Source: Erysipelotrichaceae bacterium
GTDB lineage: Bacteria > Bacillota_I > Bacilli_A > ML615J-28 > CAG-313
DNA length: 64,000 nt
Reading direction: 5' to 3'
Assembly: GCA_015059015.1 (NCBI GenBank)
Contig: SVBG01000009.1
Location: 1 to 64,000 of the forward strand
Positions 46,964 to 55,424 of the stretch are shown one piece after another. Position 1 is the stretch's first letter. Each line of letters begins with the position of its first letter. Under the pieces are notes generated by a model that made no database searches, was not told the DNA's origin, and worked only from the letters and a program-made list of their open reading frames with translations. Position numbers and translations under genes: made by a program.

Positions 46964-47728
46964 ATGGCAAATACAGTTTTAAAAGCTAATAATATAACTA
47001 TCGTCTTTGGTGGTTTAAAAGCAGTTGATAATTTTAGTATTGAAATTAAAGAAGGAGAACTAGTTGGTTTAATTGGACCAAATGGTGCTGGTAAAACTAC
47101 AGTATTTAATATGTTAACTGGTGTATATGTACCAACAAGTGGAACAGTTGAGTTATGTGGAAAAGATGTAACAAAACTTAGTCCTCATAAAAGAGTAGAA
47201 ATCGGTATTGCAAGAACATTCCAAAATATAAGACTTTTCAAAAGAATGAGTGTTTTAGAAAATGTTAAAGTTTGTTCTAATATTCATATGAATTATAGTA
47301 TGTTTGATGGAATATTTAAAACTAAGAAATACTTTGAACAAGAAGATCGTGCTACAGAAGAAGCAATGGAAATCTTAAAAGTATTAGGTCTTGAAGAATA
47401 TGTTAATGAAGAGGCTCAAAACCTACCTTATGGTAAACAAAGAAAACTTGAAATTGCAAGAGCACTTGCATCACATCCTGCAATTTTATGTCTTGATGAA
47501 CCTGCTGCCGGGATGAATCCTATTGAAACAGAAGAACTAATGGAAACAATTAAAATTGTTAGAGAAAAGTTTAATACCGCAATTTTATTAATTGAACATG
47601 ATATGAAACTTGTAATGGGAATTTGTGAATGGATTAAAGTAATAAGCTTTGGTAAAGAAATTGCTACAGGTACTCCTGTTGAAATTAGAAATAACAAAGA
47701 AGTTATTACAGCTTATTTAGGAGAGTAA
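46964..47728 (+). CDS. livG: Branched-chain amino acid ABC transporter ATPase LivG
   Basis: 254 residues, normal length. Walker A GPNGAGKTT near residue 40, Q-loop ARTFQNIRLF, signature region LPYGKQRKLEIARAL (a YGKQ variant of LSGGQ typical of LivG), Walker B AILCLDEPAAGMNP and the H-loop EHDMKLVM. It energises transport together with LivF. AAAGGAGG precedes the ATG, and it is separated from livF by 4 bp. Confidence 0.95.
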   Translation: MANTVLKANNITIVFGGLKAVDNFSIEIKEGELVGLIGPNGAGKTTVFNMLTGVYVPTSGTVELCGKDVTKLSPHKRVEIGIARTFQNIRLFKRMSVLENVKVCSNIHMNYSMFDGIFKTKKYFEQEDRATEEAMEILKVLGLEEYVNEEAQNLPYGKQRKLEIARALASHPAILCLDEPAAGMNPIETEELMETIKIVREKFNTAILLIEHDMKLVMGICEWIKVISFGKEIATGTPVEIRNNKEVITAYLGE

Positions 47729-47732
47729 TATT

Positions 47733-48641
47733 ATGTTAGAAGTAAAAAATTTATCTGTAACTTATAATGGTAATATTAAAGCCTTAAAAGAAGTTAACAT
47801 AAATGTTAATAAAGGTGAATTAGTAGTACTAATCGGTGCTAATGGGGCTGGTAAAACAACTTTATTAAAAGCACTTACAGGACTTGTAAAAGTTGATTCT
47901 GGAAGTTTTGCAAATCTTGATTTAACTGGTCTTACTGATAAAAGAACATTAAATAGATTTTGTGGACAAAAAGACACTGATAAATTACTTGCTGCATTTG
48001 AAACAAGTGAAGCTGTTTTTGATTTCTTACAAAGAGCTGAAATTGATCAATGTAATCCAGTTAAAGGAATTTCATTTGATAAATTAAAACGTCTTCAATC
48101 TAGATATCAAAAATATGTAACAGCAAATCTTTTAAGAGTTCCTGCTCATGAAGCAATTATGTATGGTGTAGCTCATGTTCCAGAAGGTCGTCAAGTATTT
48201 GCAAACCTTACTGTTCAAGAAAACCTTGAAATGGGTGCATATAGAAGACACAATGCAATTAAAATTAAACAAGATTTAAAAGAAGTATTTGAAAGATTCC
48301 CTCGTCTTGAAGAAAGAAGAAAACAAAAAGCTGGTACTTTATCTGGTGGTGAACAACAAATGCTTGCTATGGCAAGAGCAATGATGAGTAAACCTAAAAT
48401 CTTACTTTTAGATGAACCATCAATGGGACTTTCTCCTATCTTTGTAAATGAAATCTTTGACATCATTAAGAGTCTTCATGAATCTGGAATTACAATTTTA
48501 CTAGTTGAACAAAATGCAAAAGCTGCATTATCTATTGCAGATAGAGCATATGTACTTGAAACTGGTAAAGTAGTTCTAGAAGGTAATGCAAATGATCTTT
48601 TAAATGACGAAAATGTTAAGAAAGCATATTTAGGTGCTTAA
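47733..48641 (+). CDS. livF: Branched-chain amino acid ABC transporter ATPase LivF with internal insertion
   Basis: 302 residues against about 235 for LivF. Walker A GANGAGKTT (36-44) and VDSGSF are normal. After LTGLT, about 65 residues (roughly 66-132: DKRTLNRFC...RYQKYVTANLL) intervene before the conserved VPAHEAIMYGVAHVPEGRQVF (Q-loop region). The rest is canonical: LSGGEQQMLAMARAMM, ILLLDEPSMGLSP, EQNAKAAL. The insert contains two Cys and a helical, charged character, and no frameshift is apparent. It would lie on the helical-domain side of the ATPase, near the contact with the permease. Last gene of the operon. Confidence 0.9.
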   Translation: MLEVKNLSVTYNGNIKALKEVNINVNKGELVVLIGANGAGKTTLLKALTGLVKVDSGSFANLDLTGLTDKRTLNRFCGQKDTDKLLAAFETSEAVFDFLQRAEIDQCNPVKGISFDKLKRLQSRYQKYVTANLLRVPAHEAIMYGVAHVPEGRQVFANLTVQENLEMGAYRRHNAIKIKQDLKEVFERFPRLEERRKQKAGTLSGGEQQMLAMARAMMSKPKILLLDEPSMGLSPIFVNEIFDIIKSLHESGITILLVEQNAKAALSIADRAYVLETGKVVLEGNANDLLNDENVKKAYLGA

Positions 48642-48652
48642 TAAATAGAATT

Positions 48653-48688
48653 AAAGTATTATAGAGTAAATCTATAATACTTTTTTTA
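48653..48688 (+). terminator. Terminator after the liv operon
   Basis: Twelve-bp perfect stem (48653-48664 with 48672-48683), 7-nt loop, T tract. Confidence 0.92.
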
Positions 48689-48697
48689 TCGTTTTAC

Positions 48698-48732
48698 TTG
48701 CAATTATCTATACTTCGTGATATGATGTATAG
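48698..48732 (+). promoter_or_regulatory. padR operon promoter with overlapping inverted repeat
   Basis: TTGCAA (48698-48703), 17-bp spacer, TATGAT (48721-48726). CTATAC (48708-48713) and GTATAG (48727-48732) form an inverted repeat around the -10, containing the ATAC...GTAT arms that resemble PadR operators. It suggests negative autoregulation. Confidence 0.68.
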
Positions 48733-48749
48733 CGTAAGGAGGAGTATAT

Positions 48750-49070
48750 ATGGATGCTCAATTAAAAAGAGGAATATTAGAAGTATGTGTATTAAGAGCT
48801 ATTAAAAACGAAGATTCTTATGGCTATAAAATTATTAAAGATATGAAACCATATATTGAAATGAGCGAATCAACACTTTATACGATCTTAAAAAGATTAG
48901 AAAATCAAGAGATGATTACAGTATATACAGTTGAACATAATAGTCGTTTAAGAAAATATTATCATATAACAAGTATAGGAAAAAACAGATTAAGAGATTT
49001 TATTGAAGATTGGCGTGAAATTATGTTAATTTATAAATTTGTAAGCAAGGAGGATAATATTAATGACTAA
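48750..49070 (+). CDS. PadR family transcriptional regulator
   Basis: 106 residues, PadR-s1 size. Winged helix with LKRGILEVCVLRAIKNEDSYGYKIIKD and the recognition region SESTLYTILKRLENQEMI; RKYYHITSIGKNRL forms the wing. PadR proteins repress genes by binding palindromes and often respond to small ligands or envelope stress. It forms a conserved trio with the DUF1700 and DUF4097 genes, overlapping the former by 8 bp. The inverted repeat over its promoter is the likely operator. Confidence 0.92.
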   Translation: MDAQLKRGILEVCVLRAIKNEDSYGYKIIKDMKPYIEMSESTLYTILKRLENQEMITVYTVEHNSRLRKYYHITSIGKNRLRDFIEDWREIMLIYKFVSKEDNIND

Positions 49071-49659
49071 GATAGAATTCTTAAATAAATTAAATAGTAA
49101 ACTATCTAACTTTCCAGAAACTGAAGTAAATGATCGATTAAGCTTTTATATAGAAATGATTGATGATTATATGGATGAAGGTTTAACTGAAAGTGAAGCA
49201 GTAGAAAAATTAGGTAGTATTGATGAAATTGCTGAAAGCATTGCGGGTGATATTCCGCTTGTTAAGATTGCTAAAAAGAATTTAAAAACAAAAAGAAAAC
49301 TTAGTGGACTTGAAATTACATTACTTATTGTAGGTTTCCCAATTTGGTTTAGTTTGCTTGTAGCTTTATTTGCGGTAGTTATATCATTATATGTATCTAT
49401 TTGGTCTGTTTTAATAAGTATATGGGCATGTGGTATATCTTTTAGCATATGTTCATTAGGAACGATACTACTATTTATTGTTTATTTATGTGTTGGTAAT
49501 GTCCCTTTAGCCTTTATGTTATTAAGCTGTTCGTTAGTGTTATTTGGATTATCTATATTATTCTTTTTATTATGTAAGTATTTAACAATATGGGTAATTA
49601 AGTTAACAAATAAAATGTTAAAAAGTTTTAAAAACTTATTTATTAAAAAGGAGGAATAA
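49063..49659 (+). CDS. DUF1700 (HAAS domain) membrane protein
   Basis: 198 residues. The N-terminal helical HAAS-type segment (FLNKLNSKLSNFP, then DRLSFYIEMIDDYMDEGLTESEAVEKLGS) is characteristic of DUF1700, followed by three or four membrane helices and a basic C-terminus. DUF1700 proteins accompany PadR regulators and DUF4097 proteins; a role in signalling to or modulating them is assumed but unproven. AAGGAGG lies upstream, inside padR. Separated from the next gene by 2 bp. Confidence 0.88.
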   Translation: MTKIEFLNKLNSKLSNFPETEVNDRLSFYIEMIDDYMDEGLTESEAVEKLGSIDEIAESIAGDIPLVKIAKKNLKTKRKLSGLEITLLIVGFPIWFSLLVALFAVVISLYVSIWSVLISIWACGISFSICSLGTILLFIVYLCVGNVPLAFMLLSCSLVLFGLSILFFLLCKYLTIWVIKLTNKMLKSFKNLFIKKEE

Positions 49660-49661
49660 AA

Positions 49662-50627
49662 ATGAAAACGTTAGAAAAAATTTTAATAATGGTATCTGTT
49701 GCTGCAATTCTTGTTGGGGTAATTGTTTTTACTTTTGTTCTTGGACGTAATGGGTTTAATTTTTCTAATTTTAATAACTCATCTTTAGAAACTAATACTT
49801 ATCAAATAAATGAGGAATTTTCTAACATTTTAATAAATGATGATGAAACTGATATTAGTATAGAATTATCTGATAATGGTAGTAATTACATTGTATCTAA
49901 AGAATATAATGACATCAAACATTTAGTTAATGTGAATAATAATACACTTGAAATTAAAGTTGAAAACAATCGTAAATGGTATAATAAAATCTTTTCATTT
50001 AATAAATTAGAAATGACATTATATTTATCTAAAACACTTTATGATAAATTAATTATAGATACATCAACTGGAGATATTGAAATTTCAGATAAATTTACAT
50101 TTTCTGATATTAATATTACCGCAAGTACATCAGATGTAGAATGTAATGCTAATGTTATTGAAAATATGAAAATTCATGTTAGTACTGGAGACATTGAAAT
50201 TGGAAGTATAACTGCTAGTAATATTGATTTGGAAGTCTCAACAGGAGAAATTGAAGCACAAAACATTAACTGTCATAATGAGTTTAAGATAAAAGTTTCA
50301 ACAGGTGATGTAGAACTAGTTAATATAACTTGTAATAACTTTTATTCAACTGGTGATACTGGAATAATATATTTAGATAATGTTATAGCAAGTGAAAATA
50401 TGGAAATCAAAAGAAGTACAGGTGATGTTAGACTTAATAAGTGCGATGCAAAAAATATTATAATTGAAACTTCAACTGGTGATGTAAAGGGAAGCTTATT
50501 ATCAAATAAAATATTTGAATGTAAAACAAATACAGGAAAAAAACAAGTACCAAGTTCTAGTGGAACTGGCACTTGTATGATAACTTGTAGTACGGGCGAT
50601 ATAATAATTGAAATTTTAGGGAAATAA
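49662..50627 (+). CDS. DUF4097 family beta-repeat protein
   Basis: 321 residues. One N-terminal membrane helix (about 8-28), then an extracytoplasmic right-handed beta-helix-like repeat in which STGDIE or a close variant (STSDVE, STGEIE, STGDVE, STGDVR, STGDVK, STGDII) recurs every 18-22 residues. This is the hallmark of DUF4097 (adhesin-like) proteins that often follow PadR and DUF1700. The function is unknown; envelope sensing is a common guess. AAGGAGG before the ATG. Confidence 0.9.
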   Translation: MKTLEKILIMVSVAAILVGVIVFTFVLGRNGFNFSNFNNSSLETNTYQINEEFSNILINDDETDISIELSDNGSNYIVSKEYNDIKHLVNVNNNTLEIKVENNRKWYNKIFSFNKLEMTLYLSKTLYDKLIIDTSTGDIEISDKFTFSDINITASTSDVECNANVIENMKIHVSTGDIEIGSITASNIDLEVSTGEIEAQNINCHNEFKIKVSTGDVELVNITCNNFYSTGDTGIIYLDNVIASENMEIKRSTGDVRLNKCDAKNIIIETSTGDVKGSLLSNKIFECKTNTGKKQVPSSSGTGTCMITCSTGDIIIEILGK

Positions 50628-50678
50628 AAAATTCTATCATTGTCGCCTTTAAATTTTTTTACAAAATTTAAAAATGTA

Positions 50679-50708
50679 TTGACTTTTATAAAATAAAAAT
50701 GGTATAAT
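50679..50708 (+). promoter_or_regulatory. Promoter of structured RNA B
   Basis: TTGACT (50679-50684), 18-bp spacer, TATAAT (50703-50708) with extended -10 TGGTATAAT. The predicted start is G50715. Confidence 0.8.
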
Positions 50709-50714
50709 TAAATT

Positions 50715-50908
50715 GTAAGAAATTCAAGTTTTAAAGGTTATTATTTACTCTAAAGGAGTAATAATCATATTGAAATTTTTGCTACTCCTAGGTATTTAGA
50801 TAACATTATATTGCACTTTAGAGGTTACGCGGGTATTGACATTATAAAAGAATTATCTATTTCTAAATTTAGAAATAGAATCTTTTATATTGTTGATACC
50901 CCTTTTTT
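50715..50908 (+). ncRNA. Structured RNA B, ~190 nt, sister of RNA A
   Basis: Non-coding in all frames, with its own promoter and terminator. Hairpin P1 pairs 50740-50748 with 50758-50765 (one bulged T). Its loop (TCTAAAG, 50749-50755) is complementary to CTTTAGA at 50816-50822, and TTACGCGG follows. Between them, ATATTGA, CTAC-CCTA and ATTAT-TTGC are shared with RNA A. The 3' part (50831-50901) is a long hairpin with a perfect inner stem, closing in CCCC and six T. RNA A at 11500-11690 shares length, order and the pairing scheme but not the paired bases, so the helices are supported by covariation. Not recognised as 6S, SRP, tmRNA, RNase P or T-box. Confidence 0.74.
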
Positions 50909-51193
50909 GTTTTTTGACTTTAAGAATTTATAAATTTTGATAGAATTGTTAAAGTTTTTTATTGAAAAAACACAATAATTATAAAAAATTAATCAATGTA
51001 TTAAATTCTTTTATGAGTAGATTGTTTGTGCCAAAGAGTAGCCAATAAAGTTAGAAAAAATAATTATATTAATAATTATTATAAAATATGGAAATATTAA
51101 TTAAATTAAAATAGTATAATTTTACCTTGATTTTATAAGTCAAGGTAATTTTCTTGTTTATAGTGTGCTTTTTATATTAAAATTTGGTATAAT
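50909..51193. other. Intergenic stretch between RNA B and the ABC-F gene
   Basis: About 285 bp of AT-rich sequence. It holds a weak hairpin (51123-51130 with 51140-51147, then ATTTTC) that may act as a terminator or attenuator, and an extended -10 TGGTATAAT (hexamer about 51187-51192) for the ABC-F gene. Nothing else is recognised. Confidence 0.5.
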
Positions 51194-51220
51194 ATGTGGA
51201 GAGAAAAAGTGAGGTATTTT

Positions 51221-52810
51221 ATGATTCAAGTATCTAGTCTTGCTATGCAGTTTGATGGCAAGTATTTATTTAAAGATGTTAATTTAAAGTTTGTAAAAGG
51301 TAATTGTTATGGGATTATTGGTGCTAATGGTGCTGGTAAAAGTACATTCTTAAGACTTTTATCTAAAGATTTAGATCCTTCATTTGGTGAGATTATTATT
51401 GAAAAGAATTTAAGAATGAGTGTTTTGAAACAAAATCAAAATGCTTATGATGATTTAACTGTTATAGAAACTGTTTTAAAAGGTCATGGTAGACTATATG
51501 ATATTATGAAAGAAAAAGAAGTATTATATAGTAAAGAAAATCTTACTGATGAAGAAAACTATCATTTATGTGATTTAGAGATGGAGTTTGCTGATTTAGA
51601 TGGTTGGAATGCTGAAAGTGATGCTGCTACACTTCTTAATAATTTAGGTATTAGTGATGAAGTTCATTATGAAGTTATGGAAAATCTTGATTCTAAGTTA
51701 AAAGTAAAGGTTCTGCTTGCACAAGCATTATTTGGGAATCCTGATATTTTAATTTTAGATGAACCTACTAATAACTTAGATTTAAAAACTTGTGAATGGT
51801 TAGAAGATTTTTTAAATGAGTTTGATAATATTGTTATTGTTGTTAGTCATGATAGACATTTCTTAAATAATGTTTGTACACATATTTGTGATGTAGATTT
51901 TGGTAAAATTAAGATTTATGGTGGTAACTATGATTTCTGGTATCAATCAAGTCAACTTGCACTTCAACAATTAAAAGATCAAAACAAAAAAGCTGAAGCA
52001 AAGAAGAAAGAATTAGAAACTTTTATCGCAAGATTCTCTGCTAATCTTTCTAAATCTCGTCAAGCAACTTCACGTAAGAAGTTATTAGAAAAGTTAAATA
52101 TTGAGGAAATTGAACCATCAACAAGACGTTATCCATTTGTTGATTTTAAAATAAATAGAGAATGTGGTAATGATATTTTAATAGTTGAGAATTTAACTAA
52201 AAAACCTTTCTTTGAGAATTTATCATTTACTGTGGATAAGTTAGATAAAATTGTTTTCTTAAGTGATAATACACTTGTTACTACAACTTTATTTGATGTT
52301 TTAATGGGGAAAACTGAAGCAGATAGTGGTACTATTAAATGGGGTGTAACTATTACTAGTGATTATATGCCTGTTGATAATAGTGAATATTTTAATAAAG
52401 TGGGTATGAATATGTGTGACTGGATTCGTCAGTATTCCGGTGATGAACAAACTGATACCTTTGTAAGAGGATGGCTTGGTAGAATGTTATTCTCTGGTGA
52501 TGATGTATTTAAAGATGTAACTGTTTTATCGGGTGGAGAAAAGGTAAGACTTATGCTTGCAAAATTAATGCTTTCTGGTGCAAATGTAATTTTACTTGAT
52601 GATCCAAGTAACCATTTAGACCTTGAAACTATTACATCATTAAATAATGGTATGATTAGATATAAAGGTAATTTACTGTTTACATCGCACGACCATGAAA
52701 TTATATCTACTGTTGCAAATAGGGTGATTGCTTTTAAAAATGGGGAAGTTATTGATAGAAAGATGAGTTATGAAGAATATTTAGAAAGATTTGAAAGGGA
52801 GAGTAAATAA
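51221..52810 (+). CDS. ABC-F family ATPase
   Basis: 529 residues from the ATG at 51221. An ATG at 51194 abuts the -10 and cannot be the start. Two ABC domains without membrane helices. Domain 1: Walker A GANGAGKST, Walker B ILILDEPTNNLDL, but the signature reads ENLDSKLKVKVLLAQAL instead of LSGG. A linker with SANLSKSRQATSRKK follows. Domain 2: the Walker A position is degenerate (LSDNTLVTTTLFDVL), while VLSGGEKVRLMLAKLML and LLDDPSNHLDLET are intact. This recalls the YkpA/YbiT branch. ABC-F proteins act on the ribosomal E site. A translation or antibiotic-tolerance role is not decided. Confidence 0.88.
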   Translation: MIQVSSLAMQFDGKYLFKDVNLKFVKGNCYGIIGANGAGKSTFLRLLSKDLDPSFGEIIIEKNLRMSVLKQNQNAYDDLTVIETVLKGHGRLYDIMKEKEVLYSKENLTDEENYHLCDLEMEFADLDGWNAESDAATLLNNLGISDEVHYEVMENLDSKLKVKVLLAQALFGNPDILILDEPTNNLDLKTCEWLEDFLNEFDNIVIVVSHDRHFLNNVCTHICDVDFGKIKIYGGNYDFWYQSSQLALQQLKDQNKKAEAKKKELETFIARFSANLSKSRQATSRKKLLEKLNIEEIEPSTRRYPFVDFKINRECGNDILIVENLTKKPFFENLSFTVDKLDKIVFLSDNTLVTTTLFDVLMGKTEADSGTIKWGVTITSDYMPVDNSEYFNKVGMNMCDWIRQYSGDEQTDTFVRGWLGRMLFSGDDVFKDVTVLSGGEKVRLMLAKLMLSGANVILLDDPSNHLDLETITSLNNGMIRYKGNLLFTSHDHEIISTVANRVIAFKNGEVIDRKMSYEEYLERFERESK

Positions 52811-55320
52811 TGAAAAGATTAATTAAATTATTATTTAGTTTAGTACTTGTTACTATTTTAAGTTTTACTGTAATTGTTAAAGCTAGTGTAGAAGATTTTT
52901 CTAGTTTAGATGTTGTAAAAACATCAAGTGTTATGACTGATCAAGAACTTGATGCGGGTGTTAAACTTTATCAAGTTGGTACTACTGCATATAATGATGG
53001 AATAATTGAAGAGACAAGACTTAATGATTATGTTGTTTCTTGGCTTGATTATGGTGATAATCCATCTGTTAGAATTGTAAACTGGACTAGTGATTTTATT
53101 GAAGACTGGGGTGGTGGAAAAGCTACTGTACTTGCACAAAAATATGAAGAATCTCATCCTGGTTATTTAGTTGTAGGTGCTATTAATGGAGATTTCTTCC
53201 ATATTACAGAAAATGATGAAGTAGTTAATCTTTCAATGCAAGAAGGTGAAATGCTTAAACCATATGTAATGGATGCTCTTGGAAGTGGTGTACTTGGTTG
53301 GACATATGATGGTAGAATTGTTTCTGGTATTCCAACAATTTCAGATAGTATGTACTTAGAAGTATTAGATGCTGATAAAAATAAATTAAATGAAAAAACT
53401 ATTTCAAGTGTAAATGGTGCTATTAGTGAAACAGGTATTACATTATTAACTAAAGATATTGAAAAAAATGGTGAAATTGAATATGATTTTACTGGAATGA
53501 CAGTTGTGGAATTAAATTATACACTTCACAGATTTAGTTTAGATGGAAACCATAATAATGACCGTTTATTTGTTAAAGGTAATATTACTAAAATATCTAA
53601 AGATTTAGGAAGTGGTAGTGTTATTCCTGAAAGATGTGTATATTTAGTTGCAAAAGATGATTCACTAGATCATTTAAAAGTAGATGATTTTGTTCGTTGT
53701 CAATATCACTTAACTGGAAAGTGGGCTGATGTTTATAATACAACTGGTTATTATGATAAAATCTTAGAAAATGGAAAGTCAATGTTCTATCAATCATCTA
53801 GAAATGATTATTCACATCTTGCTGGAGATCTTTCGTATGTAAATTGTAAAAAGAATAGAACTGTTATCGGTATGAAAGAAGATGGTTCAACTGTTTTTAT
53901 GACAATTGAATATAGAAAAGATGGTAATTATGGTGCTTCATATTATGAATGTGCAGAATATTTAAGAAGTATTGGATGTGTTGAAGGATGGTTACTTGAT
54001 GGTGGTGGTTCTACTTCAATGGCACTACGTCAACCTAGTGGTGGATTTAAACTAATTGCAGGTGGATCTGATGGACAAGAGCGTAGTAACGGTAACGCAA
54101 TGTTATTGGTTGTAAAAGATCCAGGTATGACACCAGTTATGAAGAATGTTACAAGATTTTCCGCAACAGTTGGTTTACAAGATAATGATAGTCCATTTAG
54201 AAAAGATGTATTTGATATTAAAATGGAATTAAATGGGGAAGTTTATGATTATAACGATGAACCATTAACATTTAATAACTTAGAAGAAGATACTGAATAT
54301 ACTATTACTATTCATTATAAAATGAATTTAGAAAATGGTAAAGTCTTCTCTGGAAAACTATATCGTACATTTGAAACTTTTGCATTTACTGCTCCTAATG
54401 TTACATTTAGTGTTGCACAAAAATCTAATACTGAATTAGTATTAGCTCATAAAATTAGAAAAGCAGATGGTGTAGAAATTAGTAATTTCGTAATTCATCA
54501 AGGAGATACTACTTATAACGTAAATCCTGGCGAATCAATCCATGTAACTAATCTAACTCCACTTAGCAATTATGAATTTTATGCAACTTTTGATGCATAT
54601 GATCCAGTAACTTCTAATATATATCATATAACTACTAAAACTTATGAATGTTCGACTTTAAAAGAAGCACGTCCAATTATCACATGTTTTAAATTAGTAA
54701 AACATGCAGGTACAGTACTTGAATTTGAATATGGTTATAGTGACCAAAGTAATAAAGTTGAATATGCATATATTGAATTCTTTGGTTCTGAAAATATTGT
54801 TGAAGGAACAAACGGTATAAAACGTTTTGAAGGATTTGATTTAACACAAAGTTCTTATACATTTACATTTAGACTAAAAACTGCTACTGGTGAAATAGTT
54901 AGTGATAAAATTATACTAGAACAAATGGATGAACTTCCACCAAGTGAAGAAATTCCTCATACTCATACATTTGTAGAAGGTAAGTGTGAATGTGGAGAAG
55001 TTGATCCAAACTATGTACCACCACATGTTCATAACTTTGTAGAAGGTAAGTGTGAATGTGGAGAAACAGATCCAAATTATGTAGAACCTCATACTCATAC
55101 ATTTGTAGAAGGTAAGTGTGAATGTGGAGAAGTTGATCCAAACTATGTACCACCACATGTTCATAACTTTGTAGAAGGTAAGTGTGAATGTGGAGAAATA
55201 GATCCAAATTATACTCCTGAACCTACTAAGAAAAAATGTGGTAAGAAAAATGTTAATTTATTAGTAGAGATTATGTGTATTACATCTTTATTTGTAATTT
55301 TATTAAAAAAACGTAAATAA
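52810..55320 (+). CDS. Surface phosphodiester glycosidase (NAGPA domain) with tandem His/Cys repeats
   Basis: 836 residues. A signal peptide (1-26) is followed by a NAGPA-type domain (about 60-435: GAINGDFF, KKNRTVIGMKEDGS, EGWLLDGGGSTSMAL, SNGNAMLLVVKD), related to enzymes that remove GlcNAc from phosphodiesters and often acting on cell-wall sugars. Two fibronectin-like regions (about 440-690) lead to four 22-residue repeats (717-804) of the type HTHTFVEGKCECGEVDPNY, each with His and Cys pairs that could bind zinc. A KKCGKKN segment, a hydrophobic helix and KKRK form a wall/membrane anchor without LPxTG. The gene shares one base with the ABC-F stop codon, so the two are co-transcribed. Confidence 0.85.
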   Translation: MKRLIKLLFSLVLVTILSFTVIVKASVEDFSSLDVVKTSSVMTDQELDAGVKLYQVGTTAYNDGIIEETRLNDYVVSWLDYGDNPSVRIVNWTSDFIEDWGGGKATVLAQKYEESHPGYLVVGAINGDFFHITENDEVVNLSMQEGEMLKPYVMDALGSGVLGWTYDGRIVSGIPTISDSMYLEVLDADKNKLNEKTISSVNGAISETGITLLTKDIEKNGEIEYDFTGMTVVELNYTLHRFSLDGNHNNDRLFVKGNITKISKDLGSGSVIPERCVYLVAKDDSLDHLKVDDFVRCQYHLTGKWADVYNTTGYYDKILENGKSMFYQSSRNDYSHLAGDLSYVNCKKNRTVIGMKEDGSTVFMTIEYRKDGNYGASYYECAEYLRSIGCVEGWLLDGGGSTSMALRQPSGGFKLIAGGSDGQERSNGNAMLLVVKDPGMTPVMKNVTRFSATVGLQDNDSPFRKDVFDIKMELNGEVYDYNDEPLTFNNLEEDTEYTITIHYKMNLENGKVFSGKLYRTFETFAFTAPNVTFSVAQKSNTELVLAHKIRKADGVEISNFVIHQGDTTYNVNPGESIHVTNLTPLSNYEFYATFDAYDPVTSNIYHITTKTYECSTLKEARPIITCFKLVKHAGTVLEFEYGYSDQSNKVEYAYIEFFGSENIVEGTNGIKRFEGFDLTQSSYTFTFRLKTATGEIVSDKIILEQMDELPPSEEIPHTHTFVEGKCECGEVDPNYVPPHVHNFVEGKCECGETDPNYVEPHTHTFVEGKCECGEVDPNYVPPHVHNFVEGKCECGEIDPNYTPEPTKKKCGKKNVNLLVEIMCITSLFVILLKKRK
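54958..55221 (+). repeat. Four 66-bp in-frame repeats, arranged as two 132-bp units
   Basis: Units begin at 54958, 55024, 55090 and 55156. Units 1 and 3 are nearly identical, as are 2 and 4, so the array grew by duplication of a 132-bp pair. They encode alternating HTHTFVEGKCECG and HVHNFVEGKCECG blocks. Such near-identical repeats can vary in number between strains. Confidence 0.92.
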
Positions 55321-55324
55321 AAAT

Positions 55325-55350
55325 ATGGTCATCATCTGATGACCATTTTT
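55325..55350 (+). terminator. Terminator after the glycosidase gene
   Basis: ATGGTCATC pairs with GATGACCAT (55325-55346) with a tiny loop, then a T tract. Confidence 0.88.
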
Positions 55351-55424
55351 CATTTATTTAACAACTATAATATTTTATTTTTGTGTAATAATAAAATTGT
55401 AACATGAATTGTGAGGTGATTAAA

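Noticed and set aside
50821-50840. GAGGTTACGCGGG in RNA B, similar to the end of a T-box (GGTGGNACCGCGG)
   Set aside because: No TGGNACC, no stem I or specifier pattern, and the sister RNA A reads GACTATACGCGGAG. The segment follows the pseudoknot strand in both, so a T-box call is not supported.
51194-51220. Upstream ATG of the ABC-F gene
   Set aside because: It immediately follows the TATAAT box and would lie at or before the transcription start.
54911-55207. Minus-strand frames with repeated peptides over the 66-bp repeats
   Set aside because: They only mirror the repeats of the glycosidase gene on the other strand and have no start signal.
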